Part shown: positions 14,237-32,080 of the stretch, piece after piece
Position numbering within the stretch: position 1 is the first letter of the stretch
Layout: the number at the start of each line of letters is the position of its first letter
DNA from: Rhabditoides inermis
Taxonomy: Eukaryota; Nematoda; Chromadorea; Rhabditida; Rhabditidae
Direction of reading: 5' to 3'
Assembly: GCA_963966185.1 (NCBI GenBank)
Contig: CAWZYM010000398.1
Coordinates: 1,130,757 to 1,194,756 of the forward strand
Length of the DNA stretch: 64,000 bases
Notes under the pieces: model-generated
Told to the model about the DNA's origin: nothing
Database searches by the model: none
What the model saw: the letters and a program-made list of their open reading frames with translations, nothing else
Position numbers and translations under genes: made by a program

Positions 14237-17200
14237 TGCTCAAGATGAAAGATGCGAAAAATGGTAACGTCAAATGACCAACGGCGAAAAAAAACAGCTA
14301 ACGATTACGTCAGGCGATGGTGAAAATAGGCATACGATTGAGAATGTAATTGAGGAAGTATGAAAAAGCGATAAAACTAAACGAGTATGCACGTGATGGG
14401 AACTCACCTTGGTGGTTTCATTCTGGAAGAACTCCTGCGTGTGTCGCATCTCGATGGTCCACTGTCGGATGCGGTGGTTGTACACCTCGTCGTACGGCGC
14501 AAAGTCGATCAGCAACTTGCACTCCGTTTGCACCTATGACATCATTTATATGCAAATTTGGTGCGCTATCTCACCTCGGAAGCGGCGGGCCGGTCGTGCC
14601 GCGTCACTTGCAACACGTTCTCGCACTCAAACGTCACGTTGCCCCACTGAAAAGAGAGAAATGGTCTACGCATAATTTAGTAAGATGGCGAGATTGATTA
14701 TGCTGGGCCCGGGTGTCAACAAGTCGCGCGGCGGCGCGGGGCCGAGCAAGCGCAGTCAACAAACTCCCTCGGGCCCATAAACAACGCGAAAGTCGGCACG
14801 AGTAAACAATAAATAAACAATGAGCGACGAGTGAGGACAGGAGTGGCGACTCACCTGTCCGGGCGTCTCGCGAGACTGCGCTCGGATCACGTAGTAGAAC
14901 TCTTTGACGCCAGAGTCGAATAGGGAGCGGAAGTAGCGCGGAATCAGCTGGCGGCCGATCGCTGGAAAAGTAACGATGAGCAGGGCACGAGAAGATTTGC
15001 GAGATATGCAAAGACGACACGACGACACCCCTCCACTCACTGTATCGCTCCGCCTGCTGCAGCTGCTCGTCGAACATGACAAACGTCATCCGCGCGTCTT
15101 CGTCGAAAAACTCGTGCGCAAACGCGTCCCACCACTGCGTGTAGTCCTTTTCGCAAATCTGAAAGCGGGTGGTGCGCAACATTGTATAGCCTATAGCGTG
15201 TAACAGAAACTGTAACGGTGACGTCCTAACGGTAAACCGTTATCGCTCATTTCTGTTCATTTTTTCCTCACGCCGCTCGTGTTGAAGATGTAGATGCGGC
15301 GGTTCATGTCGTGTAGTCGGTACTCGAGGGGCGAGGGGGTCGGCGGGATGGGCGCCTGCTGCGGCGGCGGCGCCGGCATACCACGCACCCTGCAATTGTC
15401 CACGAATACACAAATGAATGATGCTATCAGTGGATACGTTTCGCCGTAGCAGTTTAGGTTCATTATGTTGTCACATGTTTCTTCCGACTGATCTGCGAAA
15501 ATGGCGGCAGTTACGAAACTAAGGGGTACTGCGAAAAGCTTGCGGCAAGGCAGAATCTACTTCCTTGGCTCTCTTATCACAACGCATAGCTATGCAGTGC
15601 GTCTATATAGGCAACTTTGCAAACGACACTGGTATTCACATCATGTGTGGCGGGGTGTGGGAGATGTAGGGTGAGTCGGGGCTGGCGAAGCCGGGCGGCG
15701 GCGGGCCAAACTGGTAGTCGTACATGCCGCTGCCGTCGTCGCCGCACATCATCATGCCGGCGGCGGCGGCGCCGCAGTCGTAGTCGGGTTTGGGCGGGAG
15801 GGCCGAGGCGGCGGGCTGCTCCTGCTCCTTTTTCGACTTGCGCACGCGCGGCTTCGGGGCGGCGCCCGGCTGGCCGTCCACCTTGCGACGCGGCATAGCG
15901 AGTAGCACCGACGCGCGCGCCGACAGCAACAGCAGCCGCGGATAGAGCGGACGCACGAGGCTCCTGAGGAACGCGCGAGTTGGAAGCATTGAGGGATATG
16001 AGCGAGTATGATGGCGGTATATGGCACATTGCGGACAAACCATGAGACCATAGACAGGACGCGGGAAATGCGCACGGAAATTGCGAAGATATTTTCGGAC
16101 CAGAAAAAAAACGAGAGCGTGGAAACTAGCGCTTGGTAAAGATGAGATTCAGAATGGAGAGCGAGGGAATGTGGATGTTATGATCGAAATGGTGGAGTAC
16201 GCATGTGTGTAGCATGGCGAGCGCTTAGCTGTCGTTGCAGGACGTTGTAAAGCCGTCTGGCGATGCGCGAATGTGCCTTCCATGGTGGAGGCGGCAGAGA
16301 AAGAGAGCGTTCGAAGAGAGGCAGTACGGTGAAGCGAGAGGCTGGCTAGAGAGAGCAGAGAGAGAGCACGACCCCCGGCTAAGGGCGAATATAGGCAAAC
16401 ACACACACACACATACACACACGCCCCCCGCTCGATCGATCGCCAGCCGGGTGAGAGAGAGCGGAGAGTGAGCGCAGTGAGCGGGGAGGGGACAGGTGGT
16501 GAGACGACGAGAATATCCGATCCGAGTAGATGCGATCGATGCTCGCGCGATCCGGTTCGCGGCAGAGCGCGACTAGCGACTCGCAACAACCGCCACGACT
16601 CGACGCGTCACCTCACTTGGCGTGGTGGTCGCGGGAAGCGAGAGGGGAAGAGAAGCAGAGGAGGAGGAGGTGGTGAGAGAAGCGATGGCGGGGAGCGGAG
16701 GGTGGTGAGAGAGAGAGGGAGGAAGAGAGACAGAGGAGGGCAAGAGCGCCGACGACGAGAGGGCCGCAATTCGGAGAGAACGACGTCTAATGAGAAGAAT
16801 CGAAGACGCGAGGGGTCGAATAGATAGGTCGAAGAGTGCGAAGAGATACCAAATCATCATCATTATCTCACACAAGCTATCCGCAAAACGGGATTAGCAG
16901 AGTCGTGGTAGAAAAACCACACGTTGGCGAAGCCGACAACGACGACCCGAAATAACCCTCTCTCTTTCTCTACGCTCTCGCTCTCACTGTTCTCTCTCCA
17001 CAGATTCGCACTTTGACATGATATCACATGCGTACGCGAACACCGCACGCTCTCACTGTCGCTCACTGTTTCACACACTTTCACACACATTATCACAATA
17101 TTTGAGATAAATAGTGTGGGTAGGGTCTGAGTGTACTTACTCTCTGTGATCAAACTACCTCGACAATTATTACGCGCGATTATGGCATTTATAGATGTCA

Positions 17201-17584
17201 GCATCCAATCGCAACAAAATTTGCATATTTTAATGAATTCAGTCTGATGAATATTCAAGCTAATTTAAACATTTACTCATAACTTCTAAAGTTAGGTAAA
17301 AATAAAAACACGCACCCATTTTGCATCTGCGGCCCAGGGGGACGATGATGGCCCATCATACCGACTGAAAATGGAAATTAAAAAAAATAACATTTTAACA
17401 TAAATGAGAAAATAAGTCACATTTTAAACTGATATTATTGCAACAAAAAACACCGAAAAAATAATACTAGCGTAATATATGAATTGTTTAAAAAGTTTCG
17501 TAATTATGAAATATATTTTTTTAGGTTTTAAAAAATACCTGGAGGGTCAACCGGACTCATAACACCCGCAGCCATTGGGTGCAT
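10261..17584 (-). CDS. ldb-1: LIM domain-binding protein (LDB1/NLI/CLIM family)
   Basis: Nuclear adaptor that dimerises and binds LIM-homeodomain and LMO proteins. Exons in transcript order: 17584-17539, 17364-17316, 15963-15640, 15389-15272, 15158-15041, 14961-14855, 14646-14575, 14533-14408, 12732-12565, 11673-11583, 11232-11153, 11076-10951, 10820-10683, 10605-10407, 10328-10261; all in frame, 609 residues. The dimerisation domain spans roughly 140-376 (RLHDMNRRIYIF, IGRQLIPRYFRSLFDSG, WGNVTFECENVLQVTRHD). A basic nuclear-localisation-like stretch (QRKRQRK) ends near 433. The LIM interaction segment is around 476-521 (QDVMVVGEPSMM, then acidic DYGEEDER). Residues 522-588 are a Met/Gly/Pro-rich tail. 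A second in-frame ATG at 15896-15894 would give 555 residues, so two N-terminal isoforms are plausible. Confidence 0.93.
12733..14407. other. Large ldb-1 intron with microsatellites
   Basis: 1,675-bp intron. It holds a GATA tetranucleotide tract (about 13067-13116) running into (GA)n (13119-13171), a CT tract (13517-13552) and a GA tract (14198-14233). I saw no coding exon; open frames here are low-complexity Ser/Leu or Arg/Glu readings of the dinucleotide tracts. Confidence 0.7.
15964..17315. other. ldb-1 intron between the upstream and downstream start exons
   Basis: 1,352-bp intron for the long isoform and presumably 5' flank for the short one. It is GA-rich between 16290 and 16800. It may contain an internal promoter, which I cannot demonstrate from sequence. 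Confidence 0.5.
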
Positions 17585-20038
17585 AAAGACGACACGACTG
17601 GAAAAAATAATATATAAAACTGAACACGACACATCATGGGAAGCGCGCAATAATTTTAAAAGGACGAGAACGAGACGCGTAAAAATCTCGATCGCGATGC
17701 AATATTCTAAATTAACCACGCAGAGGATAAAGAGTGGAGAGCGTACTAAGAGAGACGCGCTTAAGAGGGAGGGTTTCGTGTGAGAGCTCCACAGAGATTC
17801 GCTGATACGATAACAGTAAAAGCCAGAGCGGCAACACACATTTCAACCCATGCACGAGCTGAGACAGAAAAACTCACGCTCGGAAAGTGACACCAAGCGA
17901 CTGCGATAAAGCCGCGATAAAATGATCGATGACTAAGGAGATAGCAACAGTTTACACGAGAGAATACTAGTAAATGACATGATGCTATTTTGAAAAATAG
18001 TAATTACAATTTAAAAAAAACTTGCCGAAGGAAAAAAAGTGATAAATACATTGATGAATACGAAATAATGCAAAACACAAGTAACCAGAAATAGTGAAGT
18101 TTTTGTAAGTGAATAACGGAAAGTGAATACGGAGAAGTGGAAAAGAGGGGAAAGAGAAGACGCGCGAAAAGATCGCACATGTGAATGAATCATTTCGACG
18201 AGCCGATTCATTCAAAATATAAAAACCCACAGTCGTTTTTTACTCTGATGCAAAGTCCGTAAAAAGTTGCGGGGTATAAATGTGAATTTTTAATGATAAA
18301 TATGTACAGGGAACGTATTGAAACGCAAGAAAGATGCAGGAAAGGACAGATATTAACATCAAAAAGACAATGTCTTAATTAAAAAAATAAATGAGACCCT
18401 GAAATCAATACTTAAAGTAACCGCAATATTTTTGAAGAACATAAGAAATATACTTCTTGAAAAGGTGAAAGTGATATTAAGCAGAGCAGAATCCGTATCA
18501 AGTCAAGATGATTGAACGGGAGTAACGAGCCGTATTCACAGCCGCATTCGTTGTAATTGTAATTGAGTGCATAGGAGGACTGTGTATCTGATATTTAAAA
18601 CAGAAAAGTCAGCACGCACAAGCACAAAACACACGGCTCTGGCGAGTGCAGTGAACAGTCAGCGCCACCTCTCTCCTAGCAATTAATTCTAGGAGAAAAC
18701 CGTACTACTACAAAAAGTAGATTCGTGCAAATTATATCACCCAATGATGATGTACAGGCATTGGAATCAAGTGAAGCGAAAGCTGCATTGCCAAAAAGAG
18801 AGGAGAGGATGTGGGGAGAGGGGGATATGTCTCAGTAACAAAGCTCGGTCTGGCTCGAACCAGAGAAGAGAGAGAGAGTGTGTGTGTAGGCACATACGCC
18901 GTTTTTTGGATTAATAGTGCGACCGGCAATCAAAGACGCTGCGATCCGGAGGAGCAGACGGGAGAGACACGAAAGAGCGGCGCGAAGGGAGAGGCGCAGG
19001 CGATGAGCGCGCGACGAGAGAAGCCAATTCCGGGAGGCATATGCAGTCTTCTACTGCTGCTGCTGTTCCCCCCAAGCCATCTCGCCCCCCTGCAGCTCTC
19101 CTCACAACAGCATCTCAGCACTGAGTGGAGAGAGAAGGCGCGGCGAGAAAGCAGGCGCGATGAAGAGCGCACAGACACTCTGGTCGGGACAAAGAATAGG
19201 CCGGAGAGAGGAGTACTAGTAGTAGAGACGAGAGAAGCCGATTGCCGCCCGCGCCCCCGTATGTGTCTACATAGAGAGAAACAGCCAATACTACCATTAT
19301 ATGACAAGGCAAGGCACGAGAGGATTTGGAAGGCGACGCTGGGTGGGAGAAGAAGAAGGAGAAGGGCTGGAGGACACTCGACTGGCCTCGCGGGTGTGAT
19401 CGCACAGACAGGAGAGAGAGAGAGAGAAAGAGGGTGGAAGGACATATGGCTGGGAGTGAGAGTGAGAAGAGGTTCGGAAAAAAGCGAGCGCGGCCCCTGC
19501 TAGAGCTGTCGAGATTCGCCGCTCATGAGAAGAGAGAGAGAGAGAGAGAAGGGGGAAGAAAGCGCGCGTGCGCTGCCGCCTGCCCGCAGGCTGAATTGTC
19601 TATGACAGTGAGGATGTGGCCGGTGCGGAATCCCCCCTTCTTCACTTGAATACTAAGCGAAAATGCCGTGCCGTTGCCGCCGAGAGGGTGGGGAGAAAGT
19701 AAGTTAATGGAAATGTAAATGCGACTCGGTAGACACATATCAGCAGGAGAGGAGAGGAGAAGAAGAGGCGAGCAAGACGCCTCGGCCAGGCTCAGTCGAG
19801 CGAGAGCACGGGCGAGTGAGAGAAGGGGAGAGAGAGAGGCATGCGAATGATATGCGATAATTAGATGGTGGAAAACATACACACACACACACGAGCATGC
19901 GCGTATAGGCGACAAGAACGAATAGCCGTCATTGTGAAAATAACGCAGGCATAAACACAAACACACAGGTAAACACGCGTAAATCGAGGCACGTCGGTGA
20001 ATTTGATATCACGACAACGACATTATGAAATGAAGCAC

Positions 20039-20055
20039 GGAACGAGGAACGTTCC
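20039..20055. promoter_or_regulatory. Heat-shock-element-like palindrome upstream of HYOU1
   Basis: The string GGAACGAGGAACGTTCC contains three nGAAn-type units, including the inverted pair GGAACGTTCC. That arrangement resembles an HSF-binding site. It lies about 0.9 kb upstream of an ER chaperone gene. Functional use is inference. Confidence 0.35.
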
Positions 20056-20519
20056 CTGATATTTACTTAATTTTACAATCAGCAAAAAAAGCCAACAATC
20101 AGCAGAAAAGTGAAAAGGGACGCGGGCGTGTCAGGATTTGGGCGGGAATAAAGAACGACTGAGGTCTGAGGACGTTCGGATCAATCCTGCTGACCCATCC
20201 CGGGGTGCAGGGAGCACTCCCCACGAGAGAGCGCAGACGGGCTGGGGCAGTGAGAGAGTGAGCGGATCGGCAAGCGCGCAGAGATCACATTGTGTAGAGA
20301 GTGTGGGATAGTGAGAGGGCGGACAGACACGCCGAGGTCACTGTGAGGGTGGTGCGCGAGCGGGCGACTGCCGGCTATGCGAATTAGAGACAAGACAGCG
20401 GAGGAGAAGGAAAATCGGTGACAGTTGTATGGGGCCCCTGTGTGTCTCTATTGATTGGGTTGTCTCGATTTGGACACGCAAGAACAAGAAGAAGAACCGG
20501 GTGTTGCCATACCCCCGAC

Positions 20520-20526
20520 CCACGTC
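20520..20526 (-). promoter_or_regulatory. UPRE-like core upstream of HYOU1
   Basis: CCACGTC, read as GACGTGG on the minus strand, matches seven bases of the XBP1 site TGACGTGG. It lies about 410 bp before the HYOU1 start. A 7-base match can occur by chance. Confidence 0.25.
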
Positions 20527-20925
20527 TTTTTGACACGGCGGGACGACATTGCTTTGGTTATCAGCGGACAGAATGGGCTAATCGCATCTTCTACGCTCGT
20601 CAGAGAAGCAAGACAGAAAGAGGACAGGAGTGATAAGCAAGCACACGTAGACTTCCACTCCAGCTTCACATTTATTATAAAGACCGCGTTATTCAAGGCG
20701 TATTCAGAGGAGAAAAGGATGCTCGCACTCCTCACTCACTGTTTTTTTTTACTTTTCCGCCGCTGTGGTCCCATCACGAACATAGTGTGCGCACAACTCC
20801 GTATTTCTCACACCGAGTTTCGCTCCACCGCTACGCTGACGTTGAGCAAACAGTTTCCTAGTTCGGTTTTGCTTTCGCGTTTTCGTCATTCCATTGGTTT
20901 ATTGATTGGATATGCTTAATAACTC

Positions 20926-20935
20926 TTGTTTCAGA
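20926..20935 (+). other. Probable spliced-leader acceptor of HYOU1
   Basis: CTTGTTTCAG-type acceptor ending at 20934, leaving one base before the ATG at 20936. In nematodes this spacing usually marks trans-splicing of a spliced leader, and it supports this start codon. Confidence 0.6.
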
Positions 20936-23900
20936 ATGGGTCCCCTCTCGGCAGGCCGGTGCCTAGCCGTTCTCGGCACTCTACTAGCGCTCTGTGCCGT
21001 CTCCGGTCAGTGTCACATTTATACTAAATACTAAATAATTGCCTAATTCTGCAAAACTCTTACAGATGCGGCGCTGGCTGCCATGTCGATCGACCTCGGC
21101 TCTCAGTTTTTGAAGATCGGTCTCGTCAAGCCGGGAGTGCCCATGGAGATTGTCCTCAACACGGTAAGTCACCAGGCTGAGTTCTTGAGAAGCGGGTGAC
21201 ATGGGTATTACAGGAGTCGCGCCGCAAGACACCCAACCTGCTGTCGATCCGCAACGGCGAGCGCCTCTTCGCTGAAGCCGCCGCCGCCCTGGTAGGTTGC
21301 ACTTATGGTCTTGCGTTTTCTTTCTCCGGATCAGACCGTTGCGTTTTCAGTCGCTCAAGTTCCCGAAGAGCGGCTACCAGTACCTCCTCAATCTGATTGG
21401 AAAGAAGGTACGTGTATTTTCTACGCTACTACGCTGCAATGTCATGTACAACTATAACGATTCCGGATAAATCTCTGTACTCTGAACGCTGATTTCCTTG
21501 TGCATTCATCGTGCTTGCAGGACGGCGACCCGTCGATCGACCTGTACCGCTCGCGCTTCCCCTTTGCCGCCGTCTCGGTCGATGAGGAGCGCGGCACCGT
21601 CGTCTTCCCCGTCGAGTGAGTGCGCTGACGTCTTTGTCGTCGGATTGTTTGGAACGTCACGATTTATGTTTGTCCGGTTCATAGCGCACGGTGCTTCAGG
21701 TCTGAGCAGATGAACGTGGAGACGCTGGTGGCTATGATTCTGTGGTCGGCTCGTCAGACCACCGAGGCCTTTGCCCAGCAGCCCGTCAAGGTGAGTGAGC
21801 GACGTGGGTTACTGAAATTGTAGAAAAAGTTTACTGACGTATGAAGTATACCTATACCAGTTACCAGTTGTGTTTCTCCAGGACGTGGTGATCACCGTGC
21901 CGGTGTTCCTCACCCAGGCGGAGAGGCGCGCCGTCGCCGCCGCTGCCGACATTGCCGGTCTCAACCTACTGCAGGTTTTTACTCTTTATTATTCGTTTTT
22001 TTGGTTGTTCGTTTAGCCGGTTGAATCCTAGGTGCTTCCTATCACAAGATGCAGTCTTGGATACGAGATACGATGACGCTTGTCGTTTCAGCTGCTCTCT
22101 GACGGCTCTGCCGCCGCACTCAACTATGGCGTGTTCCGGCGACGCGAGATCACCGAACAGGCGCAGACCATGATGATCTACGATATGGGCGCGCAGAAGA
22201 CGGTGAGCGAATCGTTGTGGGTGGCCCACCTTCTCCTCAGGTTGCGACTATCGTGGAGTACGTGCTGGAGGGCAAGGACAAGTCGAAGGAGCCGGCGGTG
22301 CGCACGATTGGCGTGGGATTCGACCGCACCCTCGGAGGACTCGAGATCACTCTTCGCATGCAGAAGCACTTGGAGCAGCTCTTCAGGTATGAAATACGTC
22401 TGTGATTCGTCTTCCCGTTTTTTTCCGTGACATTTTGCTTGTGCGTGAGGCAATGGATTATTGTTATTGTATCAATCACGGTGTTACGCTAGGTCATCGA
22501 CCAAGACGCCCACCGACATTGCCACCAACCCCCGCTCGATGGCCAAGCTCTTCAAGGAGGCCGAGCGCGTCAAGCAGGTACGGTATCCTTCACCTACAGT
22601 AGTATGCTCATCTTCCGTAGTAGTACGACTGTGTACTACAGGAGTACTATATCAATCGTGATCAACCATCACCCTACTTTCATTCGATTACAGGTGCTCT
22701 CCGCCAACAAGGACCACTTTGCGCAGATTGAGAACGCCCATGAGGAGTCCAACTTCCGCGCCAAGGTGAGTGACGACTTTATATTTATTCCAAATCAAAA
22801 CCACATCTAACTAACGTCGAGTAGTAAACTTCGACTCTGATTGAGCTGGCGTCGATGATCTGAATGTTTATTCGGAATGGAACAGATGAGTATGCCACGT
22901 ACAACAATGTGGTGGTGTGGTGTGATGATGACATAATCACAGGTGACTCGCGACGAGCTGGAGGCGATGATTGTGGACCTGGAGCCGCGCGTGACACAGC
23001 CCATCAAGGACGCGCTCAAGATGGCCGAGATGAACATGGAACAGGTGAGTTGTCCGGCGTCGTGAGTGGTCTGACTGTTTTCTACGGTCACAAGCTAATA
23101 TTGATATATGAGAGAGGAAGGGAACGAGGAAACGAGGAGAGATGGGGAGCAAGAGAGAAGATTGTTATTTTTCCCGTAAGTGACAGATAGTCATATTCTG
23201 CTTGTAGATCGACCAGTTTGTTCTGATGGGCGCCGGTACGCGCGTGCCCAAGGTGCAGCAGCTCATCAAGGAGATGCTCGGCGAGAAGGTGGGGTTATTT
23301 ACATGCTCGTTTTTGAACATGCTCATTTCGAAAAGGAATACTTATCATCGGTACTGTCCCGCAGCGCCCCGTATTCCTGGATTACTGTATGTTGTAGGAG
23401 ATTGGCCGCTTCCTGAACACTGACGAGGCGATCGCTCTGGGCGCCGTGTACCAGGCGGCCGATCTGTCCAAGTCGTTCAAGGTCCTCCCCTTCAAGGTCT
23501 ACGAGCTGCAGATGTACCCCATACAGGTATGGAGATTACTGATTAGGTATGAATTATATAGTGGCATGCTTGACTAGTTGGAGAAAGAGATAGTGGAGAG
23601 AGAGAGAGAGAGAGCCTCGTTCTCTAGGTGGACTTCGAGTCTAAGTCGTCGGAAGGGGAGACGAAGCAGGTGTCTCGCACCATCTTCGGCCTCAAGACTC
23701 ACTACCCCGCGCCCAACAAGATCGTCTCCTTCACCACCCACACTGTTAGTCATTTTTTGGTTTTCTGTATCCACATTATCACATTATGTTTTAGGATGTC
23801 GTTCCTTTGTACGTTTGATGTACACTGATTTTATTTTAGGACGATTTTTCGTTTGACGTCAACTACGGAGACCTGTCGCACCTCTCTGCGCAGCAACTGA

Positions 23901-26043
23901 AAGAGTTTGGAGCCACACGCATTGCCTCTGTTCAGGTTGGTAGTGCCTATCACAATGTTATGCGTTGTTATAATGGCAAGTTTAGGTGAAAGGCGTTGCT
24001 CCGGCTATCGAGAAGGAGGCTGCCAGCGGAGGAGCGTTCAAGGTAGGGTTACGGTGGCGGACTGCGTGTGTACCGTTTGTAGGGAGTGAAAGCGCATCTG
24101 TCGGTTGATCTCTCGGGAATCGTCACGGTGGCCAAGGCCGAGGTGGTCGCCGAGCACCCGCCCAAGGTGGAAGAGGGTGAGTGGGAAGTGGTCATGTCAA
24201 CGTGGGTGGTCTCATCGCTGCGTTTTGTAGAGAAGCCTGAGGAGGAGGAGAAGAAGGATGAAGACAACGACAAGAAGGATGAGAAGAAGGACAAAAAGAA
24301 GGTGTGTCATTGATATTTTGCCTTCGTGGTTTTTTCTCCGTCACGTACGATCACATTTCAGAAGGATAAGAAGGACAAGAAGAAGGTATTATGCGATACT
24401 AGTTGACTAACATTCCAATTTCTAACGCTTGACACTAACCAACAGTCAATTGTTGTTGGGTGAATATTCATCGCTGAAGAGAGTATTCAAGTATTCATTG
24501 TAGAAGGAGAAGAAGGAGAAGGACGACAAGCCGACGACTGTGAAGGTGGCGCTCACCGTGGAGGAGCAACTGCTCGATCTCGCTCCCCTCAGCGACGACA
24601 AGGTCACTGCCGCCAAGAAGCGGTGAGGATCATTGATTGTCTATACTGGTTGTTTGTTTTTTTTGCTTTCTTTCTCAATGTGTTGATTATTTGGTGTTTA
24701 GTCTGTCCGAGTTTGAGTCTGCGGAGAAGGCGAAGGCGGAGCGGGAGACGGCGATGAACCACCTCGAGTCGAGCATCTACGACATTGCAGCCAAGGTGGG
24801 CCGTGGTGGAGTGATATGATTAGAGTCTACGAGTGCGCACTTGGTCAGGCGCTCTGCCGCCGCAGCGCGCGTATAGTGGACACGCGACCCGGCCCACGCT
24901 CTCCCTTTTATAGTACTCTCTTTGAGTATCTGCTCGTGGAAAGAGGAGAGAGAGAGAGAGAGAGATCGCGTATTTATTCTCGAACGCGTACATTGTATAT
25001 GTACTTGCAGATGGAGGAGGAGGACTTTGCCGCGTTCGTCAAGGAGGAGGAGAAGGAGAAGATTCTCGCCGAGGTGAGCAGATATTTTCATACATTTGAA
25101 TCTAACGCTAACCACGTCGTGTGTTGCACACACAAAATACCTGCATCGTCATGTTTTCACATGCACATTTACTCTTTCATGTTATGTTTGATCGTAGGTG
25201 GCGCGTCTGCGTCTGTGGATGGAGGACGACGTTGGCGTGGCGACGACGACGACGGAGTTCAAGGATAACCAGAAGACGCTCGACGAGACGGTCAAGAACG
25301 CGCGCTGGAGGATCAAGCAGCACAAGGTGAGTGATCGTTAACATTTTTCTCTTCAGCCAAGGAAATGTGTACAATTCTCTCGCTTTCCCTCTTTTCGCGC
25401 TGGCTCTCCTCACTTTTTTCTCTCGCTCTTCTGTCTATGTGGAATATATCGCATTGCAGGCGATGCCGAAGGCTGTGGAGAAGTTTGACAACGCGACGGA
25501 GACGGCCAACGCTTTCCTCGTCACGGCAAAGAACCTCACCACCCTCGAGGAGCCCGTGTTCACCGAGACTGAGCTGGAGGTGAGTGGGTGGAGAGAGAGG
25601 GAGAGAGAGAGAGAGAGGGAGAGAGAAAGAGATGGGGAGAAAGACCACCCTCTCTTACAGGTGCTGACCAAAATCATCTCGGAGACGGCTGCGTGGTGGC
25701 AGGAGAAGCAGGCGCTTCTCGTGGAGCAGAAGAAGAGCGACGACCCCGCCATCACTGTCGGAGAACTCAAGGACAAGGTGAGCAGCGTTTTGTTTTTCTT
25801 TAGTTTTTTTTAACATAATTACCACGTTACATGTATATACTATTGTTTCAGACTCGCGATCTGGAGCGTGAAGTGCGGTATCTGCTCAACAAGATGAAGA
25901 ACTTCAAGCCGAAGAAGAAGGCAGAGGAGAAGAAGGAGAAGGCGGAAGAAAAGGATGGCGAGAAGAAGGAGCAGGAGCAGGAGGAGGAGAAGGCCGAGGA
26001 GAAGTCGACCGACGCTCCCGAGCCCGAGCACCCGGAGCTCTAA
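20936..26043 (+). CDS. HYOU1: Hypoxia up-regulated protein 1 (GRP170/ORP150), ER Hsp70-like chaperone
   Basis: ER-lumen member of the Hsp110/Grp170 branch, a nucleotide-exchange factor and holdase for BiP clients. Exons: 20936-21005, 21066-21163, 21214-21291, 21351-21407, 21521-21615, 21700-21790, 21882-21974, 22092-22202, 22241-22386, 22493-22577, 22694-22765, 22943-23044, 23208-23288, 23398-23526, 23628-23744, 23840-23935, 23986-24042, 24083-24176, 24231-24301, 24362-24385, 24504-24622, 24702-24795, 25011-25073, 25198-25326, 25460-25579, 25661-25777, 25852-26043. All join in frame to 866 residues. A signal peptide occupies about the first 24. The nucleotide-binding motifs [26 protein letters not shown] and [12 protein letters not shown] (~372-383) follow. 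A Lys/Glu-rich linker lies near 557-600, then a helical C-terminal domain and an acidic tail ending HPEL, a likely KDEL-type ER retention signal. Confidence 0.95.
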
Positions 26044-26215
26044 TCTCTCACTATGCTCATTCTAGGATCGAATGTATTCGCAATTCCCCCGACGTGTGTA
26101 TTTTGTAGTCATTTCATTCTCTCGTCTGTGATGCTTTCTTCTTCCGCTAACCCAGTCTTGTTATTCCAGTCAAGTCAAACAGAAGTATTTGGGTGATTGG
26201 TGTTGTTGATGTGGT

Positions 26216-26221
26216 AATAAA
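26216..26221 (+). terminator. Polyadenylation signal of HYOU1
   Basis: AATAAA 173 bases after the stop codon, followed by a T-rich stretch. This is a canonical cleavage/polyadenylation signal position. Confidence 0.65.
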
Positions 26222-27023
26222 CGTATTTATTTTATTGTTTCATATTTGTTACTGATAAGAATTTTTGCACCCCAGAAAATGAATGATCGAGATGCGGAGA
26301 AGAGAAGACACAACACAGATCGACTGCTAGTTTAAAAAATGGGTTCGTATCGTAACGGTAGTACTTTCCGGTTTATCCATTTACGATTTCCTCTATATCT
26401 CTCAGTCACAGTATCGTATCGAAACAGACACCACATGCCGATAGATAGAGAAACACTCGAAACCAGGCGAAAATACGCTGCACTACGGTATGGCTGGCGA
26501 GAAATGGGTCCCGGCGCGATACACATCAGGGCAGCGCCGCGGCCGGCTGCGACCATTGGTCTTCGATTCTCTATCGCCGCGCACTGACATAGCGAGCCCG
26601 CCTGGCACATGGAACACTCGTACTCAATCACCTCACCGCATCCGGCAGCCATTCACTCACTAGTCACTCACTCACAGTACATTCCACGCATCGAGTCACT
26701 ACTTCCTGCTCGCTTCGCCTCTGTCATCGCGCCTCTTTGCCTTCTCAATCCACGACATCGAAGTATTTACATGTTGTTGTGGCGGAAAGTATCGTGAAGA
26801 CAGATATATGTGAATGATTTCGTTTTCTCGTAGTTTTCGGCTGATTGAGCCAAGGCTATCATGCTGACCTCTCATTCGCAGTATTCCCTCCAGCCCCTCT
26901 CTCAGCTGATCGATACCTCACTATGCTTCCATCCGCGATTCTCTCGTTGTGCCCTCTCTCGCCACCTACGCGTACTCGTGTGTTATGATTTGATAACTTA
27001 TATTTATGTGTTGTGTTATAGTA
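26222..27023. other. Intergenic region HYOU1 to vha-13
   Basis: About 0.8 kb, including the presumed vha-13 promoter. A likely spliced-leader acceptor (TGTTATAG) ends at 27021, two bases before the ATG. No other gene seen. Confidence 0.55.

Positions 27024-32080
<5,057 letters not shown>

Larger units (their letters stand above)
17585..20935. other. Divergent promoter region between ldb-1 and HYOU1
   Basis: 3.35 kb separating two divergently transcribed genes, so it should hold both promoters. It is GA-rich from about 18790 to 19860. A heat-shock-element-like motif (20039-20055) and an unfolded-protein-response-like core (20520-20526) are noted separately. No exon could be supported. Confidence 0.6.

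Noticed and set aside
18811..19503. A 230-codon open frame upstream of HYOU1
   Set aside because: Composition is Arg/Glu/Gly from GA-rich DNA, with comparably long frames on the other strand and no conserved motif.
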